This document shows positions 28,615-41,266 of a DNA stretch of 64,000 nucleotides, in pieces. Positions within the stretch are counted from its first letter, which is position 1, and each line of letters begins with the position of its first letter. Both the position numbers and the translations under genes were made by a program. This DNA is from Cunninghamella blakesleeana (lineage: Eukaryota; Mucoromycota; Mucoromycetes; Mucorales; Cunninghamellaceae). The stretch lies in assembly GCA_017871115.1 (NCBI GenBank), contig JAFCIZ010000002.1:620001-684000 (forward strand), in the 5' to 3' direction. Under the pieces are notes generated by a model. The model searched no databases and was not told the origin of the DNA. It saw only the letters and a program-made list of their open reading frames with translations.

Positions 28615-31257
28615 ATTTAAATCTATAGATCTACTTACATCGAAAAAAGGGTTTACTATTCCATTTAGCATGATAATGTTGCTTTTCTTCTAATTTCATG
28701 CTTTCTACAGTTTCTATAATGTGTTCTAGATTATCATGATTACTACTTTTATCATCACAATATTCTTCTTCCTCTTTTTCCAAAGGCTGTATAGATTGAT
28801 TGACAATGTGTTTTTTAGTAATAGATTTATCCAACTTAAAAAAACCATGTAGTATAATTGAACCATCATTTAATAGTTTAAATATCAATAGTACTTGATC
28901 ATCTAATGATTGAGGTGAATTATCACTTTCTAGGATATCTTGATAAAAATGCATACCAATAGTAGGTATTGTATAATTTTTATCCAATGATTTTTCAGTT
29001 TGTTGATGGAAATAAAAAAAATGAGGTGTTGAATATATAGCTGGTTTCACATAGGGTACTTTATCATCATTATCACTAGATAAAAAGAAAATAGTATATA
29101 TAAATATATGTAGGATTATATTTACATTGCAACACTTTTATTTTATTTTTTTAATAATTATATCTTGTATAATATATTTACCAATATTCCAGTCGACCAT
29201 TAAATTTATATTGAACTTGTATAGCTGCATTAGTCTCTATGGACCAACCAAAAATATTTACTATATCCAATAATAATATTAATAATAATAAAAAATAATA
29301 AAATTGAATATAAACATAGATGAATATATAAGTTTTTTCTTTCTTCTTTCCAATTATTAACATTATCCTTTTTTTTTAAAAAAAAAAAAAAAAAAGAAAG
29401 AAAGAGAAAAGGAATATCCTACCTATATCAGGATCAACTTCATCATTATACATTTCAATAAAAGTTGGTGGATCATTCGCTGTATGGTGTTTCCAGGATA
29501 TAATAGGTTGGTTTGGGTATCGTACATCTAATAAGTGTAAATGTTGGTTTGTTGATATAGAAAATTGAAATGAATGTTTTAATTGTAAGTTTCCACATCC
29601 ATATATTTGATCATCATTATTGCAAAGAAAAAGTGTTTTACGAGATCCTTCAATCGTAGTCTGCTTAAAAATAAATATAGCAATAATAACAACAATAATA
29701 TTACTATTAATGTTATTTAATCATGATTCTCATGCATACTATTGCAATCATTACTTGATAAATTATTCGTTATTACCTTGATGTCAATTAGTTCAACTTT
29801 CTTTTTGGAAGCAATGATAATACTATAAGGATGTGGTCCAAACACACATGATTTCCATATGTTATCCAGTGAACCATTTTCTTTTGATATATTTAAATCC
29901 AATTTATGAACTATCCCACTAATAGTAAAATTATGAATAAAAATGATTATAAAAACAAAGGCAGATCAGTATGAATTCATATGTGTATATATATTTATAT
30001 ATTTATATACATATATAATACATGCTACTTACTCTAAATTTTCACTATTAATTTTTAATATATCAAAAAATAGAAGTGTATCATTATCGCCCAAAAGCAC
30101 ATACTGATTACTGTTATAAGGACTAAGGCACATTGATAATTTATTGAAACGATCTGATAATTGTAAGTTTTCGATGGTAGAATATTGATGTAAAGTAATA
30201 AAATTTAATGTGCCATCATTGTTTTGTTCAACTCTAATAAGCATACAAGTGAATAAAGTTCTAACACCAATAATCACTATTATAATCATATTATAAAAAA
30301 AAATTTAATCGTCAAAACTCGATCCTCTTTTTTTAATTCGTATATATATATATATAAATTAATGTTTTACTTTACTTGAATCATTAGGTACGTTTCTTGC
30401 ATTTGATACTTGAATTTGCAATATAGGTGATTCAACATTAAAATATTCACAATTCACAATTGATCCAGTTGGTATATCTGATGCTGGTTGCCACTGCTTT
30501 TGTTGTGTTTGAATATTAATGGTTTGTTTACTAAGTTGATTAATAGCTAATAATAATAATAATATTAATGGAAAAAAAGAAAATGCGTAGGCATAATTAA
30601 TAATATATATATATATATATATAACATCCTTCCTATTAATTTATTTATTCATATTTAGTTTACCTATATGACATAAGGATTCTCCCCCTGGACTTATCAA
30701 ATAACCAATGTTTTTAATATACCCAATAGCTAAAGAATTTCCTCGATAAGGATCAGAATGGATATTGTTTACAACAGTACCGTTTTGTTCATGTAATTGT
30801 TCTACTTTTTCAATAATATCCAGCATACTATCTATCTTTGTTGAATACTATTTAATTTTAAAAATGTTTGTATATATAATTATACAGTTGTGATTAAAAA
30901 ACAATAATAATAATAGTAATAATAACACTGTGTACGAATTTATATATATAGTGAATTACCAAGTGTTTAACATTAACTATACTCGAAGGATCAACCGGAA
31001 CATAATAATGGCTCGGTTTAATTAATTGTTTCTCGCTATCAAAGGTATGCCATTTTTTCGAGTCTAAAGAAAAAGAACAATTGTTTCAATTTATAAGTTG
31101 TTTATATTTATTAGTTATATATATTATTTTATACAATTTTATTTTATTTTTTAAAAAAAAGATTTATATTGTATCTACCTTTGATTAATGTTTGTCTTTC
31201 ACCGAAATCAATAGGCTCTGCATTAGATATCCTTTGATCATATACCGTCAATGGCAT
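27297..31257 (-). CDS. RNA polymerase I core-factor subunit, Rrn6/TAF1C-like
   Basis: Twelve exons: 31257-31179, 31063-30960, 30847-30664, 30546-30376, 30276-30033, 29918-29777, 29660-29423, 29260-29182, 29075-28639, 28482-28386, 28271-28060, 27955-27297; 881 aa, phases consistent. Length matches yeast Rrn6 (894) and human TAF1C (about 870). Residues 351-367, LLDVRYPNQPIISWKHH, resemble the conserved propeller motif of this family (D-R-x-P-x2-P-x-L-x-W-K-H), and the extreme C-terminus (TQPEPGAFGNR, then a Lys run and TLGFK) matches the QP...KKK..GF tail of Rrn6/TAF1C. The family binds the rDNA promoter with Rrn7 and Rrn11 in the nucleolus to recruit Pol I. The N-terminal half reads as short beta strands, as expected for a propeller. 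An alternative is an unrelated WD-like nuclear protein. Confidence 0.65.
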
Positions 31258-31900
31258 ATCTTTATTTTCTTTAGAAGAAAAAAAAAGTGGAAGAGTTAAA
31301 AAAAAATGTCAAAGATAAATTTTTTTATTTTTTAGCTTAATTTCATTCCCCGCCACCATTTCCAAGTTTGGAAATGAGTTCCTCAATTCTTGTTTTGTTT
31401 CAAAAAAGTTTTTTGTTTATTTATATTTAAACTATATAAACAGTAATTGATAATAATAATAAAAAACAAAGCAAAATACATCATACGTATAAACATTAAA
31501 ATAATTGTTGATTAAATATAGTAAACTATGATGAAGAAAAAAATAAAATAACAGTAGTAACATGTAAAATTAAGTATAAATAACTAGTTAGAACCAATAG
31601 ACTATACACACAGAGACGACATTAATAAATTAATAAATAAATAAGAAGTATATTAAAGTAAATATAGTAATAGTAGTAAATAGTAAATAGAAATATTGGA
31701 ATTAATAGCAATAGTCAAGTTTTATCTATCATTTTTTAAATAAAAAATAAAAATAATAATCATAATCATAAAGACAATAATATTTAATATACAAATATAA
31801 TATATAGTTTTTTTTCTTTTTTTCCTATTTTTTTCTAAGAGCTTGATATAATAATAGCGATAGTAATAAGTTAAAAGTATATAATTCGTTATTATTGGTA
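31258..31900. other. Intergenic region, RRN6-like promoter / kinase 3' flank
   Basis: AT-rich with one notable element: a perfect 8-bp-arm palindrome at 31357-31376 (separate entry), 100 bp upstream of the Rrn6-like start. The rest is low-complexity and has no gene. Confidence 0.5.
31357..31376. promoter_or_regulatory. Palindrome resembling a MADS-box (Mcm1/SRF) site
   Basis: CATTTCCAAGTTTGGAAATG. The core CC-N6-GG with flanking TTT/AAA follows the yeast Mcm1 consensus TTTCCNAATTNGGAAA with a few mismatches. Position, 100 bp upstream of a start codon, is consistent with a promoter site. No binding evidence. Confidence 0.4.
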
Positions 31901-34164
31901 TCATTTAACGTTTTCTACATCTATCATAGCATCATCATCACTATTATTATTATTAATTCGAGCATACTTATTTTCATAATCTAATATCTGTTGCTGCTGC
32001 TGCTGTTGTTGGTTCATTAATACATTGGATGATTGATTATTATTGTTGCTGTTATTGTTAAAAGCTTCATTTTGAAGTTGTTTTCTACGTTTATTTCTTT
32101 TCATCGCACAAGTTTTCAAGGAAGATTTCATTTCCATCATTGTGAAAGGTTTACTGATAAAATCGTTCATTCCTGCTTCAATACATATTTGTCTATCCTG
32201 GTTTGATGCTGAAGCTGTCAATGCGATAATATATACATTGTCCACGTTCAATAATGGTAACATGTTATTATTATTGATTCCTTCATTACGTTCCAATATG
32301 ATTTCTCGCGTTGCTTCTAATCCATCCATCGACGGCATATATAAATCCATCTTGATCATTTATATAAATAAATATAGGAAAGAACTATATTAGTACAAGG
32401 AGTATATAATATGGAGTCATTTTTTTAATATTTTATCATTATAAAAATTTTCTTTGATAGCTTACAAATATAACGTCAAACTTCACTTTTCGCATCATAT
32501 CTAGAGCTTCTTTACCATTACTAGCGACGACAACATCATGATAACCTAGTCTTTTCAGTATACTTATTGCTATTTTTTGATTTACTATAGATACATATCA
32601 AAAAAGTAAAAATAAAAGATACGATATAAATAATACTATTCTATATTTATAAAGATAGATTTATTTATTCAATATTTATGTTGTTGGAACTTACAAATAT
32701 TATCTTCGGCCAATAAAATTTTCACTGGATAAGTAAGAGCGAAATTTTCTTCATGCTTACTATTAACTGATTTATTACGACTATGATGATGTGATTTGGA
32801 TAAAGTAGTACGGTAATTACGTTGATTACTTATAGTAGGAGTTGGTGATGATCCATTTACGTTAATATTATTGTTATTGTTATTATTACCGGTGCTACTA
32901 TTATTGTTGTTATTATTATTGTTATTATTAATATTGTTATTATTTACATGATAATGATTCGACGAAGATCCATAAGAAGCATCTCCACGTCTTAATAGTG
33001 GTCGCTTAACGTCTGCTGTTTTCATTTCTACTGTCTGTTGTTGTTGTTGCTGTTGTTGCAAGTGTGCAATGGGTGATATAGCTCTATTAGTTGATAGGGA
33101 TAAATAATCAGAATGAAAAGAATTCATATTGGTATGTATTGGTGATGAAAATGAAGTTGAAAATGAAGATGCCATATTAGTAGTAGTAGTAGTAGTAGAG
33201 GAAGAGGAAATAAAATGATTAGGTGGAGAAGTGGATAATGATAAAAGCGGATGCATGCCATGATCAGATATATAATCAGGTGGTATCATTTGATTTGAAG
33301 TTGAAGTTGATGATGATTGTTGGTTTTGATTTTGATTTTGATTTTGACGATTAAATAATGACCATGATGGTTTATGCCTTAATCTATGAGACGGTGATGA
33401 TCCATTTTGCTGTTGGAGTGATTGCTGTGATTGCTGTTGATAATTATTAGAAGAGGATGATGATGACGATGGTGGCGGTGGTGGGAAATAACCAGATCCT
33501 CCTGCAGATAGAGCAGGTGAAGCCGTATTATAAGAATGAGAAGATATAGAATCACTTCTTTCATAAATACCAGAATGAACACTACTTCCATCTGATATCG
33601 AAGAACTTGGTGAAGGCGGTGAAGTGATAAAACTACTTGTTGTTGTACTTTCAGATCCAAAATTTCGTGTTGGTCTTCCAGGTGCAACAGTCATTGGTAA
33701 AGTTAAAGCAAATTTAGATCCAATTCCTTCTTCCGATTCTACCCAAAGGCCACCTCCCATACGATTTACTAAGGTACTTGAAATAGCCAAACCAAGCCCA
33801 GTACCACCATATCTTCTAGCCGTTGAGATGTCAATTTGAGAGAAAGATTTAAATAAACGAGGTAATCTATCAGCAGGAATACCTATACCAGTATCTGTAA
33901 CACATATTTCCAAAATAGCCTTTTCAGATCTTTGTTCACCATTATTATTATTGTCATCTTGATCATCGCTTGCGCCAGCGCTAGCTTTACTATTACCATT
34001 CGTGAGCCTTCGTGTACTTTTTCCTTGCATGGCACGTGTATAAATTGTTTCAAGTTTAGCTTCATATCTTTGTTTCAGCTTTGAAGAATGGTGATTTGTT
34101 GTGTGGGCTGGTGTTGGTGCATAGCGTTTAATTCTAACCCTTATTCCACCTTTTTTAGTAAACT

Positions 34165-34202
<38 letters not shown>

Positions 34203-36429
34203 TAGAAAGAAAGATAAGTAAGTATTAATTTGGTCACTTTTTTTTTATTTACGAGGAAAAAAAAAAAAAAAAAAACAATACTTACTTTGACAGCATTAGA
34301 GCATAAATTAAGTAAAATTTGGGTTAGTCTCATGGTGTCACCTAAAAGATGATCTGGTATATCAGGGTCAACATACCAAATTAGTGGTAGCACCGTTTTT
34401 CCTTTGTATTGTGTTACTGAAGTATTTATGATTCCTAATCTTTCTAGAGTGTTTATGGTTTGTAGTACAGGCACATTATCATCTAAATCAGGTGGACATT
34501 CTACAACAGTCACCGTTTTGTTTAGTTGGGTCATTGAAGCTTGATGCCTTGCCATATTTAATGCATCTATTACATATATGTTTATTATATATATCACAAG
34601 TATATATATAAATAATAATAATAAATATAATTAGTATAATTAAATAAATAAATTAGATCATATTTTTATATACTTGTAATATCTTACCTTTGACACATTT
34701 ACGTAAACTAAACCTCCTATGTTCTAATTTAAACTTGGGATCATGATTAATTTTTGAAATATCCAATATATCATTGATGACCTATATTAAAAATGAAAAA
34801 GGAAAAATATAAATAAATAATCAAATAATTGATTTGATTTATCATATCATTTTTTATTTATATTGAAAATTATAAATATACATATATTTTTTAAAAAAAA
34901 ATAATTACCGTTAATAAATGATGACCACTTGTTTGTATCACATCTAAATGTTCAATTTGTTCATCATTAAGACTTGATCTTTCTTGAAGTAATAAATCAG
35001 TTAATGCTATTACTGCATTCATTGGGGTTCTAAAATAAAATAAAATAATATACAAAAATAAACAAGTAAACATAAATAAACATAAATAAATAAAATGTCT
35101 GGTATACATACATATATTTATAAACATTAACTTCATTCTATATTGTTTTAATTTGATTTCTATTATACCTAATTTCATGACTCATATCGGCAAGAAATTT
35201 TATTTTATTTTCGGCGTCCTGGGTGGCATCATTCTTTGCTTTCAATAACCTTTCATATTCGCGCATACCCGATAATTCACTTAAAACACGAGATTCTACT
35301 GTAGATAATAGTCGATAAGTTGTATCTAGCCACTCTTTATCCATGGGTTGATCATGGCTCACAATTAAAAGACCTAATGGTAAAGAATCTGGAAACTGTA
35401 AACGAATACCGATAAAACTTGTTGAAGGAGGTAATATGGAATCATTTGATGTGTCACTAGTGGTGTCCATACTATTACCTGATATGTAAATACCATCCAT
35501 TAATGCTTTCACTTGAGGAGAGGTTTGTAATAATGATAACGGAATCATACAATTTTTATTTCTAATCCATTTAATAATGATAATAAAAAAAGCAATAATC
35601 AAAAATCAAAAATAAGATGACGATTATTAATTAGATAACGTTTGATCATATATATATATATATATATATATATTTGTATTTATGTCATGCGCATTTTTCA
35701 TTTCTCTCTTTTTTTTTTTTTTTTATAATTCATTATTATTGTTATAGCCAATATATATATAAACTTACGTCGCATCAGATATTGCCAAAGAACTATATGA
35801 TCTTGTTAATAATAATTGATTATTATAAGGGATGCTTTGACCCATTGATTGCATATAATTATTGGTATTTTCATAATCAATTGCATCATGTTCTACAGAA
35901 GAATCGTCAGCTTCTACTACATGTACTGAAATCCCTTGTTTTTCCAACCTATCAACAATACTGGTACATTCATCCATAGTAATAAGCTGATGAATCATAA
36001 CTGTTTGTGCCTTGGTAATATCTCTAATCTTTTCAGTTACTGCATCCAGATAGTCTATTCCAACATATGAATATGTTTTTAATAATAGATCACGTTCCAA
36101 CTCTAAAAAAGGATCATTATTATAGTTGTTGTTGCTATTGATGTTATTACCACAATTACTATTGTCATTATTATCGTTGTTACTATTGTTATTGTTATTG
36201 TTATTATTGTTATTCATATCTGTATTGTTAATATTAGTATTGTTATTACTGTTATTACTAGTATTGGTGTTGGTGTTATCATCATGAACAATGGGAGAAG
36301 AGGTAGAAGATGAAGATGAATGACTCATAGAGATTTTATTTATTGGTGTTGAGAAAGGGTAACCTGTATCAGTATTTGTGGCAGATTTTTCTTTATAATT
36401 ATTATTATGGCTGTTATTGTTATTATGAC

Positions 36430-36475
<46 letters not shown>

Positions 36476-36625
36476 TAATTCCTGAATATCATTATTATTT
36501 TTGTTTTTGTTTTTATATTGTAAAATATGGTCTGTTCCTTGTAAAGATATAGTAGGTATAGGTGTAGTTGGTATGTTATTGGTAGTATGGCTTATAAGTT
36601 GAGAATGAGATTCTTGTTGATTCAT
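31901..36625 (-). CDS. Hybrid histidine kinase with one receiver domain
   Basis: Eight exons (36625-35769, 35561-35169, 35029-34909, 34781-34688, 34566-34286, 34162-32695, 32584-32466, 32350-31901), 1260 aa. The N-terminal 200 residues are mostly Asn/Thr/Ser repeats; residues about 205-400 look like a GAF-type sensor (FIGIRLQFPDSLPLGLLIVS). HisKA follows with the H-box FLADMSHEIRTPMNA (phospho-acceptor His about 414), then HATPase with N-box ILLNLCSNAVKFTKKGG, G1 VTDTGIGIPADR, F-box LFKSFSQID and G2 YGGTGLGLAI. A 320-residue low-complexity linker separates it from the receiver (KILLAEDN, phospho-acceptor Asp about 1113 in FMDLYMPSMDG, T-loop IIALTA, SKPF). No membrane segment, so it is likely cytosolic. 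It should pass phosphate to an Ypd1-type protein upstream of a stress MAPK cascade. Confidence 0.93.
36430..36475. repeat. GTA trinucleotide microsatellite (codes poly-Thr)
   Basis: About 15 units within exon 1 of the histidine kinase, read as consecutive ACT/Thr codons on the minus strand; likely length-variable. Confidence 0.8.
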
Positions 36626-37383
36626 ATCCACAATATGTAAGAAGGAAAACGATATACAAATTAATAATAAATAAACGTTATATATAAATATATAATAAGT
36701 AGCTTCCTGCAAAGCAGGTTCAAGATAAAAAATCGTCCTTGATTCTATTATATTAATAATAAAAGAAAAAAAAAATGAAGAAAAAAAAAAAAGAAGGGAA
36801 AAAAAGAAAGGGAAAGAAAAGATTTTATTTTTTTATGAGAAAAAAATAAATAGTAGAAAAAAAACTAAAAAAAATAGTTCAATTTCGACTTCCTCCATAT
36901 ATAGCAAAAAATTTCTGAAAATGAATTTTAAACGTCATAATTTTTTTTGTATATATAGAGACGATCATTTACCTAAAAATAATTATAATAATAACAAATG
37001 ATTTATTTTTCATTAATATATAATCAATATAAATGAATAATGATTTTAATAAAAACTGTATACAATTAATAACAATAATAGTAATCATAATAGTAATCAT
37101 AATCATAATAAATAAAAAAAAGACAGTTTTATTAAGCTTTTCTTTTTTATTTTCTGGAATAAAAAAGATCAATTTTATTTTTTTTTAAAAAAAAAGAAAA
37201 AACCCCTCGTGACATATTAAAAACATGATGAAATAATATAAATATAGATATCCCTATTTTTATTGCAATTTTCTCTCTCTATTTCTCTCTCTCGCTCTCT
37301 CTCTTTCATTCTCTTGTGAAACTAAAATGTATTTACTAAATATTTATTATTATGTACATATATTTATTATTTATTTCAAAATA
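36626..37383. other. Intergenic region, histidine kinase promoter / F-box 3' flank
   Basis: A-rich on the plus strand near 36760-36870, i.e. a pyrimidine-rich promoter for the kinase. CT-rich microsatellite at 37271-37303. A T9A9 tract at about 37178-37195. No gene seen. Confidence 0.45.
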
Positions 37384-39006
37384 TCAAATAACAAAATCTG
37401 TTGGATAAGACAAATCATTTATATTATTAAGTCGATAGCCTTCCAAATACCAACGCCAAGATGAATACCCTTCATAGTCCTCCTTCCAACCTATTTCATC
37501 CCAGTTTTCTATTTCCAAACCACGCAAGATTGGCCAATATTGGTCAATAAATTGTTTCAAATGGCGACTTTCTATGGATGGATTTAATTGACAAGTTATA
37601 TAGCAGAGTGATGGAAAACAATTTACTATTATTTCAAAATGGTTTAAAGAAAATTGACAAGGTCCATTTTTTAGCTTCAATACTTTGAGTGGATAAGAAG
37701 GATAAGCATGATGATTAGGAGACGATGATGATAAAGAAGCAAAAGGCAAAAAAAAATCATCCCACTCATACTGTTTATTGGGAACGGGAGGTAACGCGGG
37801 GAATTGTACTTCTAACCATGTTAATGTTGAAAGCCAATTGGGCATTGGAAAAGCGGGACAAAATTGATTAATAATTGTATCCATTGTAATATTAATATTG
37901 AATGCCAAATGAGTGAACGACTTGTGCTTTTTTTTTACTATTAATTTTTGAAAAATCGATTCATCTATTGTTGGACCCAAAAACGATGTTAATTGATGGT
38001 CAGGGATTTTAGACAAGATGGATGAAAGAATATCAAGAGGTATACGTGTGTCCATAAAATTTAATTCTTGTACATGGTTATAAGCTAATGCTAAAAGTGG
38101 ATGAAATGGTTGTTGTTGTTGTTGTTGATTATTTGATAATGGTATTGCTTTATATTTACAATGTTGCAGTGTGATGGAAGTCAATTTTTTTTGAGGTAAA
38201 AGTAAGTAAAGGGATGAATCATTCAATGAGCAGTTGTAAAATGAAATAGAATCCAAGTCGAAGGTGGTCATCATATATTGCAGACAGATAGTTATCCATT
38301 CACTATCCATAGATTGTAACCATAGTTTCTTGATAGATGGGGGGCATGCTTTCATAAAACACTGAAATCCAATTGATGATGAATCAGAATCAATATGACC
38401 TAGCTTCAATTCCTTTAAAGATGGTAAAGAAAGTGAATAAGAAAATGCCTGTGTACGAGCGGAAAAAAAATGAGGAATATAGCTGACATTGAGTGATGAT
38501 AATCGCTGTAAAGCTGATTGTGATGATTGTATTTTTTTATTTAAAAAAGAGTCTATATATATAGCATCACACCCTTCTAAAGATAACTTTTCCAGCTGAG
38601 GCAAGTGAATTAAAATCGTAGTTAAAGTGGGGTTGCCTAATAAAAAACAGTTGTGAAGATTAAGTATTTTTAGGTTTGAACAATCCATAGCGAGCTGTAA
38701 TATTATTTTCTGGTGAATATCGTATTTTTCAGGAATAAGAGAAAGATCTAATACTTGAACAAACTGGCCATAGTGAAAAGAAGAATAAAACCCGTCAATC
38801 TTTTTTTTACGTTGACGTTGTGTTTGTTGAAATAAATTGTGGCAAGCGCCAAGTTGTTTAAATTGGGTAAACTTTAACTGACGATAATAAATTGAAACGG
38901 CCACGACAAACCAATCATAGTTGGGTGGATGCTGAAGTAAATGTACAAGATCTTTTTCTGATAGTTCATAAAGTATTAAACGAATTATTTCAGGCGGAAG
39001 AAACAT
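37384..39006 (-). CDS. F-box / leucine-rich-repeat protein
   Basis: Single exon, 540 aa. The ATG at 39006 starts directly with an F-box (MFLPPEIIRLILYELSEKDL). Irregular LRRs follow: VLDLSLIPEKYD, LKILNLHNCFLLGNPTLTTI, LEKLSLEGCDAIYIDSF, LSSLNVSYIPHF, LKELKLGHIDSDSSSIGFQC, LTSITLQHCKYK, VQELNFMDTRIPLD, LKVLKLKNGPCQFSLNHFEI. This layout (Grr1/FBXL-like) marks SCF ubiquitin-ligase adaptors: the F-box binds Skp1, the LRRs bind the substrate. The target is unknown. A T-tract/A-tract element (39008-39032) touches the start codon, so the leader is either very A-rich or initiates right there; an upstream in-frame non-ATG extension was not used. Confidence 0.85.
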   Translation of the reverse strand: MFLPPEIIRLILYELSEKDLVHLLQHPPNYDWFVVAVSIYYRQLKFTQFKQLGACHNLFQQTQRQRKKKIDGFYSSFHYGQFVQVLDLSLIPEKYDIHQKIILQLAMDCSNLKILNLHNCFLLGNPTLTTILIHLPQLEKLSLEGCDAIYIDSFLNKKIQSSQSALQRLSSLNVSYIPHFFSARTQAFSYSLSLPSLKELKLGHIDSDSSSIGFQCFMKACPPSIKKLWLQSMDSEWITICLQYMMTTFDLDSISFYNCSLNDSSLYLLLPQKKLTSITLQHCKYKAIPLSNNQQQQQQPFHPLLALAYNHVQELNFMDTRIPLDILSSILSKIPDHQLTSFLGPTIDESIFQKLIVKKKHKSFTHLAFNINITMDTIINQFCPAFPMPNWLSTLTWLEVQFPALPPVPNKQYEWDDFFLPFASLSSSSPNHHAYPSYPLKVLKLKNGPCQFSLNHFEIIVNCFPSLCYITCQLNPSIESRHLKQFIDQYWPILRGLEIENWDEIGWKEDYEGYSSWRWYLEGYRLNNINDLSYPTDFVI

Positions 39007-40499
<1,493 letters not shown>

Positions 40500-41266
40500 A
40501 TAATAATTTTTTTTTTTATTTTTATTTTTATATCTACACACATATACATATATCATTTATATTTAATTCCCGTTGTATTTTACATTCTCCGTTCATTCTA
40601 AAAAAAAAAAAAAAAAAAAAGTTATACATATATAATTCACCTTCCTTTTTTTTAATATTTTTTTTTTTTTAAAAAAAAAGCCTGTTTATATATTCTAGAT
40701 TATGCTTTATATATATATATGTATTATTATTATGTCATTTTTTCATTTGTTTTTTCTTTTTATATACATATAATTTCATTATAAATAAACAATTCTTATT
40801 TTTTTATTTTTAATCATTCCATCTTTTATTTTTCTTTTTTTTTTTAGATCTCCGTAATAAAACTATATCGATAAAAAAAATGATAACATTTCCAAATTTT
40901 ATTTGTTGAAAAAAAAAATAAAAAGGCTCACTAATGATGGCATAAAAACGTGTTAAAAAAAATTAACATAGGCATAAAAAAGGAAATTCAGAATTTATTA
41001 CAAAAGAGGGATAAGTGTGATATAATAATAATAATAAAAAATCATAAATAATGAAAATAAATAAAATAAATAATATATTATACATTTTTTTTTTTTTAAA
41101 AAAAAAAAAAAAGAAATAAAAAAGAAAGTTACAAAAATAAAATAATGAGAAAATGATAATAATTATAATAATACTACGTAATAATAACATATTTATATTT
41201 ATATTTATATATTTATATATTTATATAGATCATAAAAACAGTAAATGATGATTTTTTTTAATGATG
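40500..41266. other. Convergent 3' intergenic spacer
   Basis: Low-complexity: A-run at 40600-40620, two T-tract/A-tract elements (about 40661-40679 and 41088-41113), TA and TTTATA repeats before the next 3' end. No gene. Confidence 0.45.

Noticed and set aside
33379..33687. Minus-strand second-frame ORF in the histidine kinase
   Set aside because: Overlaps the linker of the true frame, which has kinase and receiver motifs on both sides.
35674..35979. Plus-strand ORF in the kinase region
   Set aside because: Antisense to exon 1 and intron 1 of the kinase; no family features.
36969..37172. Hydrophobic minus-strand ORF before the F-box/LRR 3' end
   Set aside because: ATT/ATA microsatellite translation only.
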